Below the pieces are notes generated by a model. That model ran no database searches, had not been told where the DNA came from, and saw only the letters and a program-made list of their open reading frames with translations. 64,000 nucleotides of DNA from Furcasterigmium furcatum (lineage: Eukaryota; Ascomycota; Sordariomycetes; Glomerellales; Plectosphaerellaceae). This document shows, in pieces, positions 11,501 to 22,749 of the stretch (positions are counted from its first letter, which is position 1; every line of letters begins with the position of its first letter). The stretch spans positions 2,482,961-2,546,960 of the forward strand of contig BCIA01000006.1 of NCBI GenBank assembly GCA_001599815.1, in the 5' to 3' direction. A program made the translations under genes and the position numbers.

Positions 11501-13467
11501 TGACTGATCTTCTTGATGGCGTAGATCTGTCCGTCGAGTTTCTTGCGAGCCTTGACCACCTCTCCGAAGCCACCTTTTCCAAGCCGGCCTTCTTCGACAA
11601 AGTCTTCTCTGTACCTCGAGGAGCCCCAGTTCTTATTTATGGACTCGCGTCTCAGTCGTTGCGGCATACTGGGCACGGAGCTGCTCGACGCATAATCGTT
11701 TGCAAGGGGGGGCTGGGCGACAAGCACGGGGGCATCGGTTGCCAAGAACTCGCTGGACGTCAACTCGAAGGCGCGAGGCCGCTTTTTCGCATCTTGCTTA
11801 AAGAATCTGGTGACGAGCTCGTGCAGTGGTTTGGAGAGGGTCAGCGATTCGGAGAGAGCTGCGGGTGCGTGGTATTTTCGGGGCACCTCGAGGCCGAAAA
11901 TCATTTGCAGGAACACCACACCAAAGTCCCACACGTCAGTCTTTTGAGTGTAGTTTGGTTTCGAGGTTGCAGCGATTTCAGGCGGGAGCCAGTAGGCGGA
12001 CTTGGCCGAGGCGAGGCCCGGCAGCGTTCGAGACTTGGCAGACATTCCATGAAGCTCTCGTTGGTATCCTGCGTCGGCGAGCTTGGGGACAAACTCCCCA
12101 GTCGGCTGCTTGAACAGGAGAATGTTGCCGGTGTGAATGTCCTGATGCACGACGGATTTGTTGTGAAGAAAGTTGAGTGCTTCCAGGAGATCCCTGGTCC
12201 AAGTTCGAACTTTGTTAACGTCCAAATTGCCAGCGAGGTCGAGGAGCTCCTCCAGGGAGCCCTTCTCGGCGAGAGGCATCAGAATGGTGAAGGTCCACAG
12301 GCTCGGGTTCTTGCCATCCCCAGAATCGGCTTCGCGGTCCACGCGGAAATCAAGCACTTCAAGCAGGTTCTTGTGACGAACGGCCTTGAGCGACTCAAGC
12401 AGCGACTCCAGAGACTGGACCTGTTTCTTGAGAAGGGCAGTATCCTTCCCTGCAGTTCTGATGCGAGTCTCCTTGAGAGCCAGGACGGGACATTCCTGGC
12501 CCGAGGGCACGACAGGACGAACAGAGCAGATGGTCGAGATTGGGCCCTTGGTGAGCTCAGACTTGTCCGAAACGGCCTGGAAGAAGAACTCGTTGCCTGC
12601 CTTGTCTGTTGTGCGACACGGACGATCGAAGATGATCTGGCCGTCTTCCGAGGAATGCCCGTTGCCCATGGTCGGGACGGCAGACCTGCTCTTCTTGCGC
12701 GACTCCTTCGCCTTCTCTCGCTGGCGTTTCAGTTCTTCCTGCAAGAGGCCGCCAAGCACCCTCTCTTCTTCTTTGGTCTCTTCGGCGCGCTTGCGCTCGT
12801 CCTCCTCCCGCTGCACTTGTGCAGCCTTCGCGTGCTCGGCCTCGTGGGCTGCTCGCTCCTGTTCCAGCGACGGCAGCTCCAGGCCTCTGGCCTTGGCTTG
12901 CGCGGCATCTTCGAGGATGTCCCGAACGCCTTCCACGATGCGATCGACCATCTCCGACTGCTCTTGGGCAAATATGCGGGGCTGGGTCTCGAGATACTTC
13001 TGGAGCTTGAACTGGGTGGCATCGCGGAGGCTGCCGACATTCTTCAGGGTCAGCAGCGGCGGGCTCTTGGGGTAAGTGGCGGTGAGCACGACGCTCAAGG
13101 TGACAGCAAAATCGTCGTTGGACGAGGCGCGGATGCGAATGTCGAAAGAGGGCTCGGACTTCTGCATGCTCATCAGTATGGCGTGGCACTTCTGAGGGAG
13201 GGAGCTCTCATGTCGCGGAGGCGGCGGGGTGGTGGGAGGGGACTGGACTCATACCTTCCAGGCACTCTGGGTCTGCTTGTGCTTCACAAAATCTTCCGCG
13301 TACATGGCCTCGAGGACGATGAGTTCATTCTGCTGGAGCTCTTCGTACTCGATCTTGGCGGTGGCCTCCGGACTGGACGGTTTGAGGCCGGGGAAGCTTG
13401 AGTCATCGTTCTTCTTGGGCAATTTGATGGAGGGCTTGTTCCACGGCCCAGGAGCTTTGCCCGTCAT
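8504..13467 (-). CDS. cpc-3: eIF2-alpha kinase GCN2 (cpc-3)
   Basis: Exons 13467-13255, 13161-9693 and 9642-8504 give 1606 residues. Domains in order: RWD domain (about 20-135, the Gcn1-binding module); charged linker; pseudokinase (about 250-560) in which the HRD motif reads HQD (VVHQDIHTGN, near 409); active kinase with glycine loop GKGGFGEV near 599, HRDLKPEN near 820 and DFG near 843, split by a large acidic insert as in all GCN2 proteins; histidyl-tRNA-synthetase-like region (about 1030-1500); C-terminal ribosome-binding/dimerisation segment. Known role: senses uncharged tRNA and phosphorylates eIF2-alpha, inducing GCN4/CPC1 translation. The second intron (50 nt) lies inside the HisRS-like part and restores ...RFDFRDTP. 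A CPC1-like site lies 122 bases upstream of the ATG. Confidence 0.96.
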
Positions 13468-13588
13468 GGTGAGACGTTGGTGGGTGAAAAGGGTGATCAC
13501 AGCCTGAGCTGCGAGTCCTTTTACAGCGCGGAGTCCATCATTTGTTGTTGTCGACGTTGTTCAGGATAAAAAAAGGGTATGGGTGCGG

Positions 13589-13597
13589 ATGAGTCGT
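13589..13597 (+). promoter_or_regulatory. GCN4/CPC1-like site ATGAGTCGT upstream of GCN2
   Basis: The same 9-mer as at 8001-8009 in the argJ promoter, 122 bases upstream of the GCN2 start. Confidence 0.45.
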
Positions 13598-13908
13598 CAC
13601 CCGCAGATGATGCAGAGGTTCAAAAGTCGGCTGGCATGTCGACAGTCGGCGACGGTCCAATGCATCCGTCGGGGCGGTCCTCACAACTGGCGGGGTCGGT
13701 GAGTGCCAGCACCTGCATTTTCAGGGCCCAATTGTGGGTCCGCGCCTCCTGCGCTGTGACGTGGTTGAGGGGTTCGTGCCAAGACCGCAAGGCACTCCCC
13801 GGGGGTTCAAGACACCCCTATTCATTGTTCTGTACGGCTGCAACAAACCGGCTTGAGCAGTTACATTATCAGCTGAAAAGAAACCCTGTGAACAATTGAA
13901 CAAGAACT

Positions 13909-13915
13909 TGACTCA
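13909..13915 (+). promoter_or_regulatory. Perfect TGACTCA element, far upstream of GCN2
   Basis: TGACTCA is the exact GCN4/AP-1 core. It lies 442 bases upstream of the GCN2 ATG, in the AT-richer stretch, so a role is less certain than for the proximal site. Confidence 0.3.
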
Positions 13916-14821
13916 AATATCTGGAGATCAATTCAAAATCATGTCTGTTTGGTCCTTGTTCAGACTGAAATGTTTGCTCAACCACATGGGGGTGCATTCA
14001 GGCTATCGTTCACCGATGGAGAGTCTTGATAGCGCTCGGAGACAGCAACTGAAAACACAAATGCCTGACTATCTGTGGAGACAACTTCGTTAGGCCAGGT
14101 TGGCAGGATGAGCCAAGAGGTACCCAATCTGGCCAAGTTAGGGACAAGCCAGCATATGCATGCCATGTGTCTCCCCAAGGTCGTGTCTTCTTGGTCTTGG
14201 TTGGGTTGTTACGTATGCTCTTGCTTCTCGGTGAGGCTTTGGAGACTCCCGAAAGTCGTGCTTGAGCTGACCGATAAGAGCGAAGTCAGCTAGTTGGCGC
14301 CACACAGACGATGTGGGCTACGATCCAGGTGTAAGAAGAAAAAAAAGACGTCTGAAAAATAAACTCACATTTGCTTGGGTATTTGGAAGTTAAACATGGC
14401 AAGCCATTGGAAACCCTTGAGGCGATCCTCAAAAGACGCCACATCCTGACACGGAGTGATCAAGTTTTCCGCGGTATTGCATGTGTTTGATAGTTGATAC
14501 TATATCTGATTGAAGACGCCGAGCCTCCTGAATCCATCTAGCATGTTCAAGAGCAAGCAATCATCTAATTCGCTCAACCTGGCTGAGATCAAAGATAGTT
14601 TAACCTGCTTTAAGACATTATCAGACTTTATGGAACGCTTCGCAGATGGACCATGGTCAGACTATCTTTTGAAAATCCTAAAACGTCCAGACAAAAGTCA
14701 AGCCCGCACAATGGTAGGATCTCGTCATATAAAACATGTTGGCAACTTCCACCCTAGCCAATCTGCCAGCATCAAGGCGTACAAACGGTACGATACTCTT
14801 GGAATGCAGGACGTGCTCTAT

Positions 14822-15829
14822 TCATGTCAGGGGATGTTTGCATAGTTGTCCGAACCGCTCCATGATTCTCTCAATCTCGCTCAGATCCCAGTCTAAGCTC
14901 TTCCGAGGCCCTAGTGCAGCCTTATAGTTGTTGACCATTGTTGACCCTGACTCTAAGATAGCATCGGCAGCCGTTGGGAAACCCTGCTGACACTCATACA
15001 TTGCCAGAAGCAACGTCATCATCAGCATGGTGCGTGGAGAGGGTCGAGTAGAGGCATGTTGGAGTCTTTTGCGGAAGCCGGTCAGAGCCTTGACGTGATA
15101 TTCTAGCGAGGCGTAATAATGCTGTCGGATGGTATCGCACTGCGTCTCCGGGTCGAATGGTGCGAGCTGCTGAGATGTCGGAGAGGTATATTGCATGACC
15201 AGACTGAGTGCACCAACGGCCAGAATAGACTGGAGGATCGATTCGTCGTGGAAGCTCTGCCCCAAGATGATCAAGAAGCAGTTCTTCGCGGTTTGGTCCC
15301 CTGCCATGGAGTTGTCGTTCGCGACCCGATATCGAAACATGTCGAAGTAGATACTGCTTTCTCCATCTGCCCCCTGCAAGCCAGAGACTATCGGCAGCGC
15401 AATTCGCTCTGTTGTAGTCGTGGACTGCACAATCAGGCTTCGGAATGCCTGTTCGTCGTGGGTGCCGCTCTTCTTGGGATCGGAAGCCGGCATCAAGGGT
15501 CGTGCCCTTCGTGACCATCGGCTATCTTGATACCCGCAGCAGAAGTGTTGACTCTTCAAGCAGCGAGCGCATGTTGGACGGCCTTCGTCGCACTTGACAC
15601 GCCGAACTCTGCAGGTGAGGCATCCGGTGCGCACCCTCATCAAGGGGCCGCTGTTGTGCTTCTTGATTTTTTTGCATTCTGTGGAGACAACGGTCTGGGC
15701 AGCGTTGATCGACCGCTGGGGACTTTGCTGTAGAAGCGCATCTTGGTTGGGAATAGTGATTGAAGGCTTGGAAACATCTGGAATGGGTGATGTGGGCTCG
15801 GTTTCCATGACCTGGAGCGCAAGTATCAA
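14822..15829 (-). pseudogene. Zn(II)2Cys6 transcription factor, apparently truncated
   Basis: An open frame of 335 residues. The zinc cluster is intact at Cys70, 73, 80, 87, 90 and 97 (CX2CX6CX6CX2CX6C; GCLTCRVRRVKCDEGRPTC), after a Ser/Pro-rich N-terminus. Residues about 150-320 match the fungal_trans_2/DUF3468 style (FRYRVAND, SILAVGALS, RTMLMMTLLLAMYE). Such proteins are usually 500 residues or more, yet this one stops at ...FGQLCKHPLT. In the same frame beyond the stop one can still read a segment of family-like character (VPFVRLDAGRLARVEV), followed by several more stops in AT-richer DNA. Either the gene is a decayed copy or a shortened protein is made. A second ATG at 15808 is equally possible as start. 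Confidence 0.6.
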
Positions 15830-17564
15830 AAGCCGTTATGATATAGGTATTAAAAGAGAGAGTTTCAAAGTTGGAGAAGATAGTGGAATTAGCCAGGAGA
15901 GAAGCAGGGCGACGAATGGTTCAAAAAAACATGGTCACAGTTCAGAAAAGGGCATCCCATCTGCTCGTGGCCCGCAAAGCCCGATATCCCGCCCTCTGCA
16001 CTTGTCAGGCGGCCCCTTGCTTTGACCAGGGTCAATGCCTCGAAGCTCAGGAACATTCCATGAAACCTAGTAGTGGCTGATGTCTGCCTGTAAAGGGCGT
16101 CGGTAGAGGAGACCCCGGGGATATCCGGTGGTCTGGGCGCTTGATATTAGATTCTACTCCATCCATCCACCGCAACACTTTTGGCCCCCACGCTACTCAG
16201 GGCTGCATTTGGAATTCCGGATGATATTATTGACCAACTTTACGAACTTCCGCCCACGGTCAGGGCTGCAGTGCAGCCACGAGGTCCATCCTTGGCACAT
16301 CCCTTGACCTCTCCATGTCGAGCTACCTGAGCTGACCGCCGTGAGTCAGCGATCATGCATTTGTTGGGTTCTGGAAGACCAAGTCGGGAGATGACCCGGC
16401 AAGTAAGTATTGGATGTATCTTGATTCTCGTACTCGGGTGGGTGCCTCTTGTTATGGATACCTACCATGCGCCTGCATGGTGCCTTGTAGGGCTGGATCT
16501 CTTCTCAACACGCTCACCTTATAAGATGCTTGGTCGGTTTCGATTTACGGGGTGACCACCGTGGATCTCCTTGGGGTTTGGTCTCTTCGCAAGAACCAAA
16601 GCTACAATACGTTGGTTTACGGCCAGAGGCCTCTCAGTCCTGCATTCAGCTACAGCATCGCGTCTGCTTCTTCTTCCAGTTTCTTACGTCCAAGCCTTTT
16701 AGCCTCCATCAGAAAAGGGGGTGGTGCACGCGACAGGGACCAGTGCTGAACATTGGTCAGCTCGGATTTGGGAGCCAAGATAATGGGTGAACCTGCAGGG
16801 ATCTCTCTGGGGAGCCTGCATGACGCAGTTGGCGGGCGCTATTCAGGCAAGAATCGGTGGTCTGACGGGAGGCGTTGAGCGGGCTACCAGCCATCCAGGC
16901 AAAGCATTTCAAGTGAGGTAGCCATCAAGCGGGTGAACTGTTGGTGTTAGAAGAAGGCCATCTCACCCGCTGAACCTGGAAAATAAATGCGCCGCCCATG
17001 AGTCCATCAGCTTCTGGAACGCTGTCGTTCTTGGACGGGTAGGGCTGAGATGACAGGGGCACTCGCTTGAAGAACGTCCACTGGCAGTCAGCAGAGCAGA
17101 CGGGAGGGCTCCCGCGGAAAAGAGTGGACGGGAGGGTTCAAAAGCCGGCCCGGCTCAAAGGCCGCCGATGGATCCCGTCCAGGTCCCCGCCCCTTTGCAC
17201 GTCCAGTCCAGGCGTCCAGGTGCCCAGCAGGTTGGTCCCCTCAGAACACGCCTGAGACGCGACTTCGGCGCTAACCATTTAGGGCAACCGTGTAAACACT
17301 CACAAACGGCAGTGACGATTCACGCTCCATCCATCACATCGCTCTTGCACATCTGGGCATGGATCTTCGAGCTTTGCACCAACTACCTCCTGCTACTCGC
17401 CTCAACAAAGCTGCCACCCCTCAATTCTTCTCACTGCCACATTGACAACGAGAGACCCGCCACCCCCCTCTGCGCATTGCATGACGTTCGCGCGCCGAAG
17501 TTTTGGATGCGCGTTGCTGGCGTCTGAGCTTCCAATATAGACGGAACCCTCCCGCGATCCAGCG
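15830..17564. other. Intergenic, 1735 bases
   Basis: Divergent promoter region between the truncated regulator and the Cut12-like gene. It holds a 9-base inverted repeat at 16928-16971, annotated separately. No frame with coding character was found. Confidence 0.5.
16928..16971. repeat. Inverted repeat, 9-base arms
   Basis: The arms AGCGGGTGA (16928-16936) and TCACCCGCT (16963-16971) are perfect reverse complements separated by 26 bases. A spaced GC-rich palindrome in a divergent promoter could be a regulator site or a chance hairpin. Confidence 0.35.
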
Positions 17565-19652
17565 ATGCTTGGCTGGGTCTTGCGCAAAGGCCTGGACGGC
17601 GCGTCGGGAAGAGACAAAACAGCGGATCCAGGTGAGAAGCTCTCATGGTCTGATACTTTGCGCGATGCTGACTAGGCCTGGCCAGATGATACAACCAATG
17701 TCGAGCAACCAGATACCCCAGCTCCCATTTTCGCAGCACGAGCTCTCAAGAGCGCCATCTTCGGCACACCAGGAATACCCGATGACCCGACTGTCGAAAC
17801 AGTAACGATGCCCAATGACGACGACACCGCGGGACGGACCCCGCAGAAGCCCCCGCAAGGCATTCTTCTCACTCCCGGAACCGGCACCTCTCGTCGCAAG
17901 CGCGTCTCGTTCGACCATCAGACCGTAGACAGAGGCGATGATGCTCAAGGAGGTAGGGCGAGGAGGCGTGGCGAAGCAGGCAGGGTTTCCAAGCTCTTCG
18001 GCCCGCAGAAGAACAACAATTCAAGCTCCAAGCGGTCTCGCACAACAGACACGACCAACACTCGCGCATCCAAGCCCGTCATTCCGACGACACAGAATCA
18101 TACTGCGGAGACGAAAGCCCAGGTCGACTCCGGCGACGAGGATTGGGAGGAAGATGATGGCGATCACTGCATGCACGATATCACTGTGGACCTCAACGAG
18201 CCGTTTTCCAGGTCGGGTCAATACTGGAAGGCGGAGTTCGAGAACTACCACCAAGACGCGAAGCTCCAGATGGAAAAACTGATCAAGTATAAGCAACTGG
18301 CAAAGTCCTATGCCAAGGCGAAGGATGCTGAAGCGATCGACCTCGGTGCAAAGCTCAAGGAGGAGCAGCAGAAGATGGCCAGAATGGAGAGGCAGATCGC
18401 GGAGATGGCCGTCCAGATCGAGTCGAAGCGCCGGGCTGGTGACGATGGGGACGACGCCGAGCTCATGAAGGACCTCGCCCAGCAGACTGCACTTGCTGCC
18501 CAATACCGCAGTCAAGTGGAGGATCTCGAAGCCCTGCTTGAAGACAGGCAGGATGGTGGCGAACCAGCAGGCACTCGTCGACGCCGCCAGCTTGCCTCGC
18601 CTCGCACACAGAAGACGTTGCTCGAAACCCAACGAGAACTACGCCGCGCTCGGGCGCAGGTCAAGGAGAACGGTGACCTGAAGGAGCAAGTGAAGCAGCT
18701 CAAGGCTGAGCTCCGCGCCGCCGAGGATCGCGCATCGAAGATCTCGGATGGCAACAGGCATGCCGACCGCCTTCCCACCACCTCTCACAAGGAACTGGAG
18801 GCTCTGCGAAGAGAAAACGGCCGTCTGAAGGACGAGCTCGAGACTTTGAAGGCCGAGACGGCTAAGAAGGACGAGGACACTAAACAGGTGCTCGAAAAGG
18901 CGACGAGCAAGATTGCAGACCTCAAGAAGGAGATCAGGACGCTGAAGGCTACCTCAGTGGATTCAGGCGCCGAAGTCCATGCGGTCATCAACAGGACCAG
19001 CGAACCGGCACGCACTCTCCGGCGGCTGTCTGATCATGGTCCAAAGCGAAGCTCCAGCGACAGTAAAGCCAAGGAGGAGGAGAGTAAGGGTGGCCTGGAG
19101 CTGGTGGCATCGCTGGGCAAGAAGCTCAACGAAAACGCGCCGCGCACTCTGAGGAACCAGTACAAGGAGGATGCAGCTCCTGGACCTACCTCGTTCCAAG
19201 ATGTCGGAAAGCCAGCCGCCGACAAGGAAACACCTCCTGGAACACCTGTCCCAGCGAAGACGTCTGGGAACATCGTGGAGGACCGCATCGAGCTTGAGAA
19301 GCCCAAGTGGAAGCCGTTCATCCCCAGGTCGCCGCGCAATAGGGATCACCTCGGCTCTGACCTGAACCAGTTCCTCAAGAAATCCAGCTCCGTCCCGACC
19401 GGCAACACCCCAGCCCCGCCCCGCCACAGGTTCAAGGAACAGGACCTCCCGCACATCGACCTGCTCCAGGACCAATTCTCTCGACTCGGCGTCCCGCACT
19501 TCGAGACGAGCACCATTCTGGAAAATGCCACCCGGAGCTCCCTGCCGCCGGAGAGGCGAGCTGCGGCGATTGCACGCATCGAGCGCCGGAAGGCTGAGAG
19601 GAAGAAGGTGATGGAGAGCGTGCTCATGGGGAAGGAGAACATTGCTCCCTAA
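17565..19652 (+). CDS. Spindle pole body-associated protein, Cut12 family
   Basis: Exons 17565-17631 and 17686-19652 give 677 residues. The first exon encodes MLGWVLRKGLDGASGRDKTA. A 54-nt intron (branch GCTGACTA) joins it in phase to the conserved TPAPIFAARALKSAIFGTPG box, which is typical of this family and absent if the downstream ATG at 17808 is used. A basic PPQGILLTPGTGTSRRKRVSF segment follows, then a Trp-containing motif (SGQYWKAEFENYHQD), long coiled coils (about 175-245, 290-400), and a Pro-rich tail with a conserved Cut12-like end (HIDLLQDQFSRLG...) and a basic terminal helix. Known role in fission yeast: Cut12 anchors Polo/CDK control at the spindle pole body. Convergent with HIS3, 346 bases apart. 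Confidence 0.85.
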
Positions 19653-19998
19653 TTGCAGAAGATTGACGAGATGATGATACCCTGACTGGACTTTTGGCCG
19701 GCGTTCCGGACAAGCTGTTTATGTCGCTGAACATGGTGTTGGAATACGCTGCACGGGGACCTACTAGGATGGCAGCACGGCGCTTGAGGATTGCTTTTGT
19801 ACAAGTTCAGGACCAGGATGGCTGACCGCATGAGGTCTCTTGATGGCAAGTAGCTACGTGGAAACCAAGTCTATTGCTGCATTTGACGCCGTGTGTAATC
19901 GTGACGGCTCTCTCTCTCTCTCTCTAAATCGTAGCCCAAGCGGCGTGTTCAAAATCATGACCCTTGCTTTTATATCCTGACCGTGTTGCCTACGCTGC
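19653..19998. other. Convergent 3' region, 346 bases, with (CT)9
   Basis: Shared 3' flank of the Cut12-like gene and HIS3. A pure CT dinucleotide run occupies 19908-19925. No gene seen. Confidence 0.6.
19908..19925. repeat. (CT)9 microsatellite
   Basis: Eighteen bases of perfect CT repeat between two convergent genes. Confidence 0.9.
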
Positions 19999-20752
19999 TT
20001 AAGCGCTCAGCGTGCCCTTGGTGCTGGGCACCTCGCCCTCCTTGCCCGCCACCTTGCTCGTGGCCATTTTGGTCGCGATGGCGAGGGCCTTGAAGGCGCT
20101 CTCGGCGCGGTGGTGGTCGTTGAAGCCGCGGATGCAGTCGACGTGGAGCGTGACGCGGGCGCCCTGGGCGAAGCTCTGCATGCAGTGGGGGATCATCTCG
20201 CAGCTGAGGTCGCCGACCTTCTCGCGCTTGAGGCCGAGCTCGATGACGCTGTAGGGGCGGTTGGAGAGGTCGATGACGGCGCGGGAGAGGGCCTCGTCGA
20301 GGGGGGCGTAGGCGTAGCCGAAGCGGGTGAGGCCGGCCATGGAGCCGAGAGCCTGGGCGAAGGCGGTGCCAAGGGCGATGCAGACATCTTCGGCGGTGTG
20401 GTGGTCGTCGACTGGTGGTCGGGCAGTTAGTATCGCCGTCTTCGGTGCAGGGGCGGCGCATGGGATCCAGGGTCATACTGTGAAGGTCGCCCTTGCAGGC
20501 AATGGCAAGACTCCAGCCGGCGTGCTTCGCCAGGGCGTGGAGCATGTGATCGAGGAAGCCGATGCCAGTGTTGACGCTGATCGTCTGGGACTTGCTGGCC
20601 TGGGAGGCATGGCCCTCGAGGGTCTTGGTCAACCTCTCGTCCGTCTCGGGAGGGAAGTTCCCGCCATCTAGGTTGATGGCGAGCTGGATCTTGGTCTCGT
20701 TGGTGTCGCGGGCAATGGCCGCCCAGCGGGGGGTTTGTGTTCCTGAGCCCAT
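19999..20752 (-). CDS. his3: Imidazoleglycerol-phosphate dehydratase (histidine biosynthesis)
   Basis: Exons 20752-20479 and 20411-19999 give 228 residues. The 67-nt intron has the branch GATACTAAC and joins ...KGDLH to IDDHHTAED. Metal-binding family motifs are all present: GFLDHMLHALAKH in exon 1, DDHHTAEDV at the start of exon 2, the SRAVIDLSNRPY box, and GFNDHHRAESAFKALA near the C-terminus. Known reaction: dehydration of imidazole glycerol phosphate to imidazole acetol phosphate, Mn-dependent, step 6 of histidine synthesis. This is the stand-alone fungal HIS3 form. An ATGACTCT element lies 50 bases upstream of the start. The gene is divergent from the derlin. Confidence 0.96.
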
Positions 20753-21217
20753 GGTGTGTTCTGGGGAATGCAAACTTTCTGAGTATATCTCGGCAGTTGC
20801 AATGACTCTCAAATTTTGGTTGTCTCCCTGAATTCGAGATCGGGTCCTTTGTCGGCGCTGGTTGCGACTCACCGAGGACAGGACTTACACCGAAGAATTG
20901 GCCAATCCGATTTCGGGTATTGACGCACACCGCTTTTTCTGGTCCGGGAACTGTGGGGAGCTCCATCCGGCAGTAAAACCGCCACGGTTTTCTTTGCGCT
21001 TCCAGAGCTTTAATTCTTCCTCCACTTCCCTCCTCGAAAAATCCGTAGAGGACACGCTTCACCAGAAGACGACCACGCCAGCTCTGCTGCCTGCCCGGTC
21101 GAGGTCCTTCTCCTTCCTTTTGCACCACGCAAGACTTGAGGATCAACCACACTCGATTATTTCGAATCAATTCACGATTCCGTTTCGAGCTCGTTGATTC
21201 TCGCCAAGCTTGCCAGT
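20753..21217. other. Divergent promoter between HIS3 and the derlin gene, 465 bases
   Basis: Holds the CPC1-like element at 20802-20809 and a weaker CGACTCA at 20865-20871. The derlin side carries a pyrimidine-rich leader before the ATG at 21218. Confidence 0.6.
20802..20809 (+). promoter_or_regulatory. GCN4/CPC1-like site ATGACTCT upstream of HIS3
   Basis: The octamer is identical to that at 7980-7987 before argJ and lies 50 bases from the HIS3 start. Confidence 0.55.
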
Positions 21218-22442
21218 ATGTCGTCGGAAATCATGGATACTTACTGGCGAGCTCCGCCCATCGCCAGGTACGCTCTTCTCCCTTCTCGACAATTCTCCCG
21301 AGCCATCTCGCTAACTGTTCGCAGGACTGTCGCTACCGCGGCGTTTGTGACTTCGCTTTCCGTCTTCCTCGGCCTTGTCCCCGGCCACTGGATCATCTTC
21401 TGGAGCGAAAAGGTCTTCACCTTCCCGCCCCAGATCTGGCGCATATGGACCAACTTCCTCTTGACGGGGTCCGGCATCAGCCTCCTATTTGACACGTACT
21501 TCCTGTACACGTACACGAGCGCGTTGGAAGTCGGGAACCCGCGGTTCTCCAAGCGCGAGGACATCGTGTGGTACCTGATCTTCGTCAGCGGCGTCACTAC
21601 GGTAAGCTATGCCAGTCCACTCCCGTCCACGTGCCGACCCATGTGCTTCCTCTTTTGTCTCTGTCTACTCTTCACAACAACAAACACACCTCGTCATATC
21701 TGCCCGCATAGTGTCTCCTACAACTATAGCGGTTCCTGGAAACGAGGAAGATTACCCCTGCGGCACGGAGTCGGTCCAATTACAAACCTCAGGACTGGCC
21801 CGTGGCGTGGGCATGGTGGGATGTCTTATGGATGGCTCGTGCGGTTTTCACCATACCGCTCGAGTGGTTTTTATAGCTCCCTACATTTCTTCGCCCTTTT
21901 TGACGGGCTTTTTGGCTCCTCGTGATGGGGAAACGGGAAAAGCGAAAGCGGCCAGACGCTGACTCTTCTCCTCTTCTCAGGCGCTCGGCTACTACATCGT
22001 GGGCGGCGGCGGCTTCCTGCCCGGCCTCATCCTCGCCATGTGCCGAACCGTGACGCAGGACCAGCGCGGCCAAAAGGCCAGCATCTACTTCGTCACCATC
22101 CCTGCGCAGCTGATGCCGTTTGGCATGATGCTCATGTCTCTGCTTTTCCCCGGAGGACACATGACGTTCCTCATCCAGCTGTGCGGCTTTGTGGCTTCCC
22201 ACCTCTTCGACTTCCTGACTCGGTACTATCCGCAGTTCATTGGTGGCCCGAACCTGGCGCCTACGCCCGCGTTCCTGTCGTATTTCGTGCAGACGCCACA
22301 GGTCTTCCAGCGCGGCTACGGCACCGCCATTCGCCCGGGCACCGACCAGACGTCTGGTCGCACGACCGGCGCATCCAGGGGCACCGGACCACTCCCGGAC
22401 TCGTGGAGGTCAAGAGGACCGGGTCAACGCCTGGGCGGCTAG
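21218..22442 (+). CDS. Derlin (Der1-like ER membrane protein)
   Basis: Exons 21218-21267, 21325-21601 and 21981-22442 give 262 residues. The start MSSEIMDTYWRAPPIAR is followed by several hydrophobic helices. It contains the derlin/rhomboid-like WR motif region (FTFPPQIWRIWTNFL) and the polar GxxxG-type segments expected of derlins (PGLILAMCRTVTQDQRGQ). No rhomboid Ser/His dyad is apparent, as expected for a pseudoprotease. The tail is short, Arg/Gly-rich and cytosolic. Known role: retrotranslocation of misfolded proteins from the ER for degradation. The second intron (379 nt) is far longer than others here. It carries normal GTAAGC and CTCAG borders and no conserved coding frame. Confidence 0.92.
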
Positions 22443-22749
22443 AGAAGTGTTCGTCGAGGGGCCGGGGAAGTTGTCACATATTCACAACGTAATGCAAGCA
22501 AGCAATTGATGAATTATGAAGATTTTTATTGAAGCAGAATCGTGAATAACCCATATCCCGGTCGCGTGATAATCGTGAGCGCCCACGTCCAGGTATCGGT
22601 TCCCATGTCCCAGAAACTCCAGCGGCAGAATCCCTCCCTAAAATTCCCGGCGATCTAACTACCTAGGCTGACAATATGCAGCAACAATGATGGGGATTCT
22701 CGGCTATGCCGGCCCCTCTGGAAAACCCCTTTTCGTGAGAAGGGTACTG
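22443..22749. other. Convergent 3' region, 307 bases
   Basis: Shared 3' flank of the derlin and the membrane protein A gene. Nothing else seen. Confidence 0.5.

Larger units (their letters stand above)
13468..14821. other. Intergenic, 1354 bases, GC-poorer than its flanks
   Basis: The right edge of GCN2 carries its promoter. From about 13,860 to 14,820 the DNA becomes visibly AT-richer than its surroundings, and no frame is open for long. Reading leftwards, the part next to the regulator at 14822 continues that gene's frame past its stop codon, interrupted by further stops. This suggests a decayed 3' half of that gene and possibly old mutated repeat DNA. Confidence 0.5.

Noticed and set aside
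11437..13401. A 654-codon open frame on the plus strand
   Set aside because: It lies entirely opposite GCN2, whose domains are unmistakable. It has no motif of its own and is an antisense shadow of a GC-rich gene.
17808..17810. ATG at 17808 as start of the Cut12-like gene
   Set aside because: It would drop the conserved N-terminal box TPAPIFAARALKSAIFGTPG, which is in frame upstream and joined to a short first exon by a good intron.
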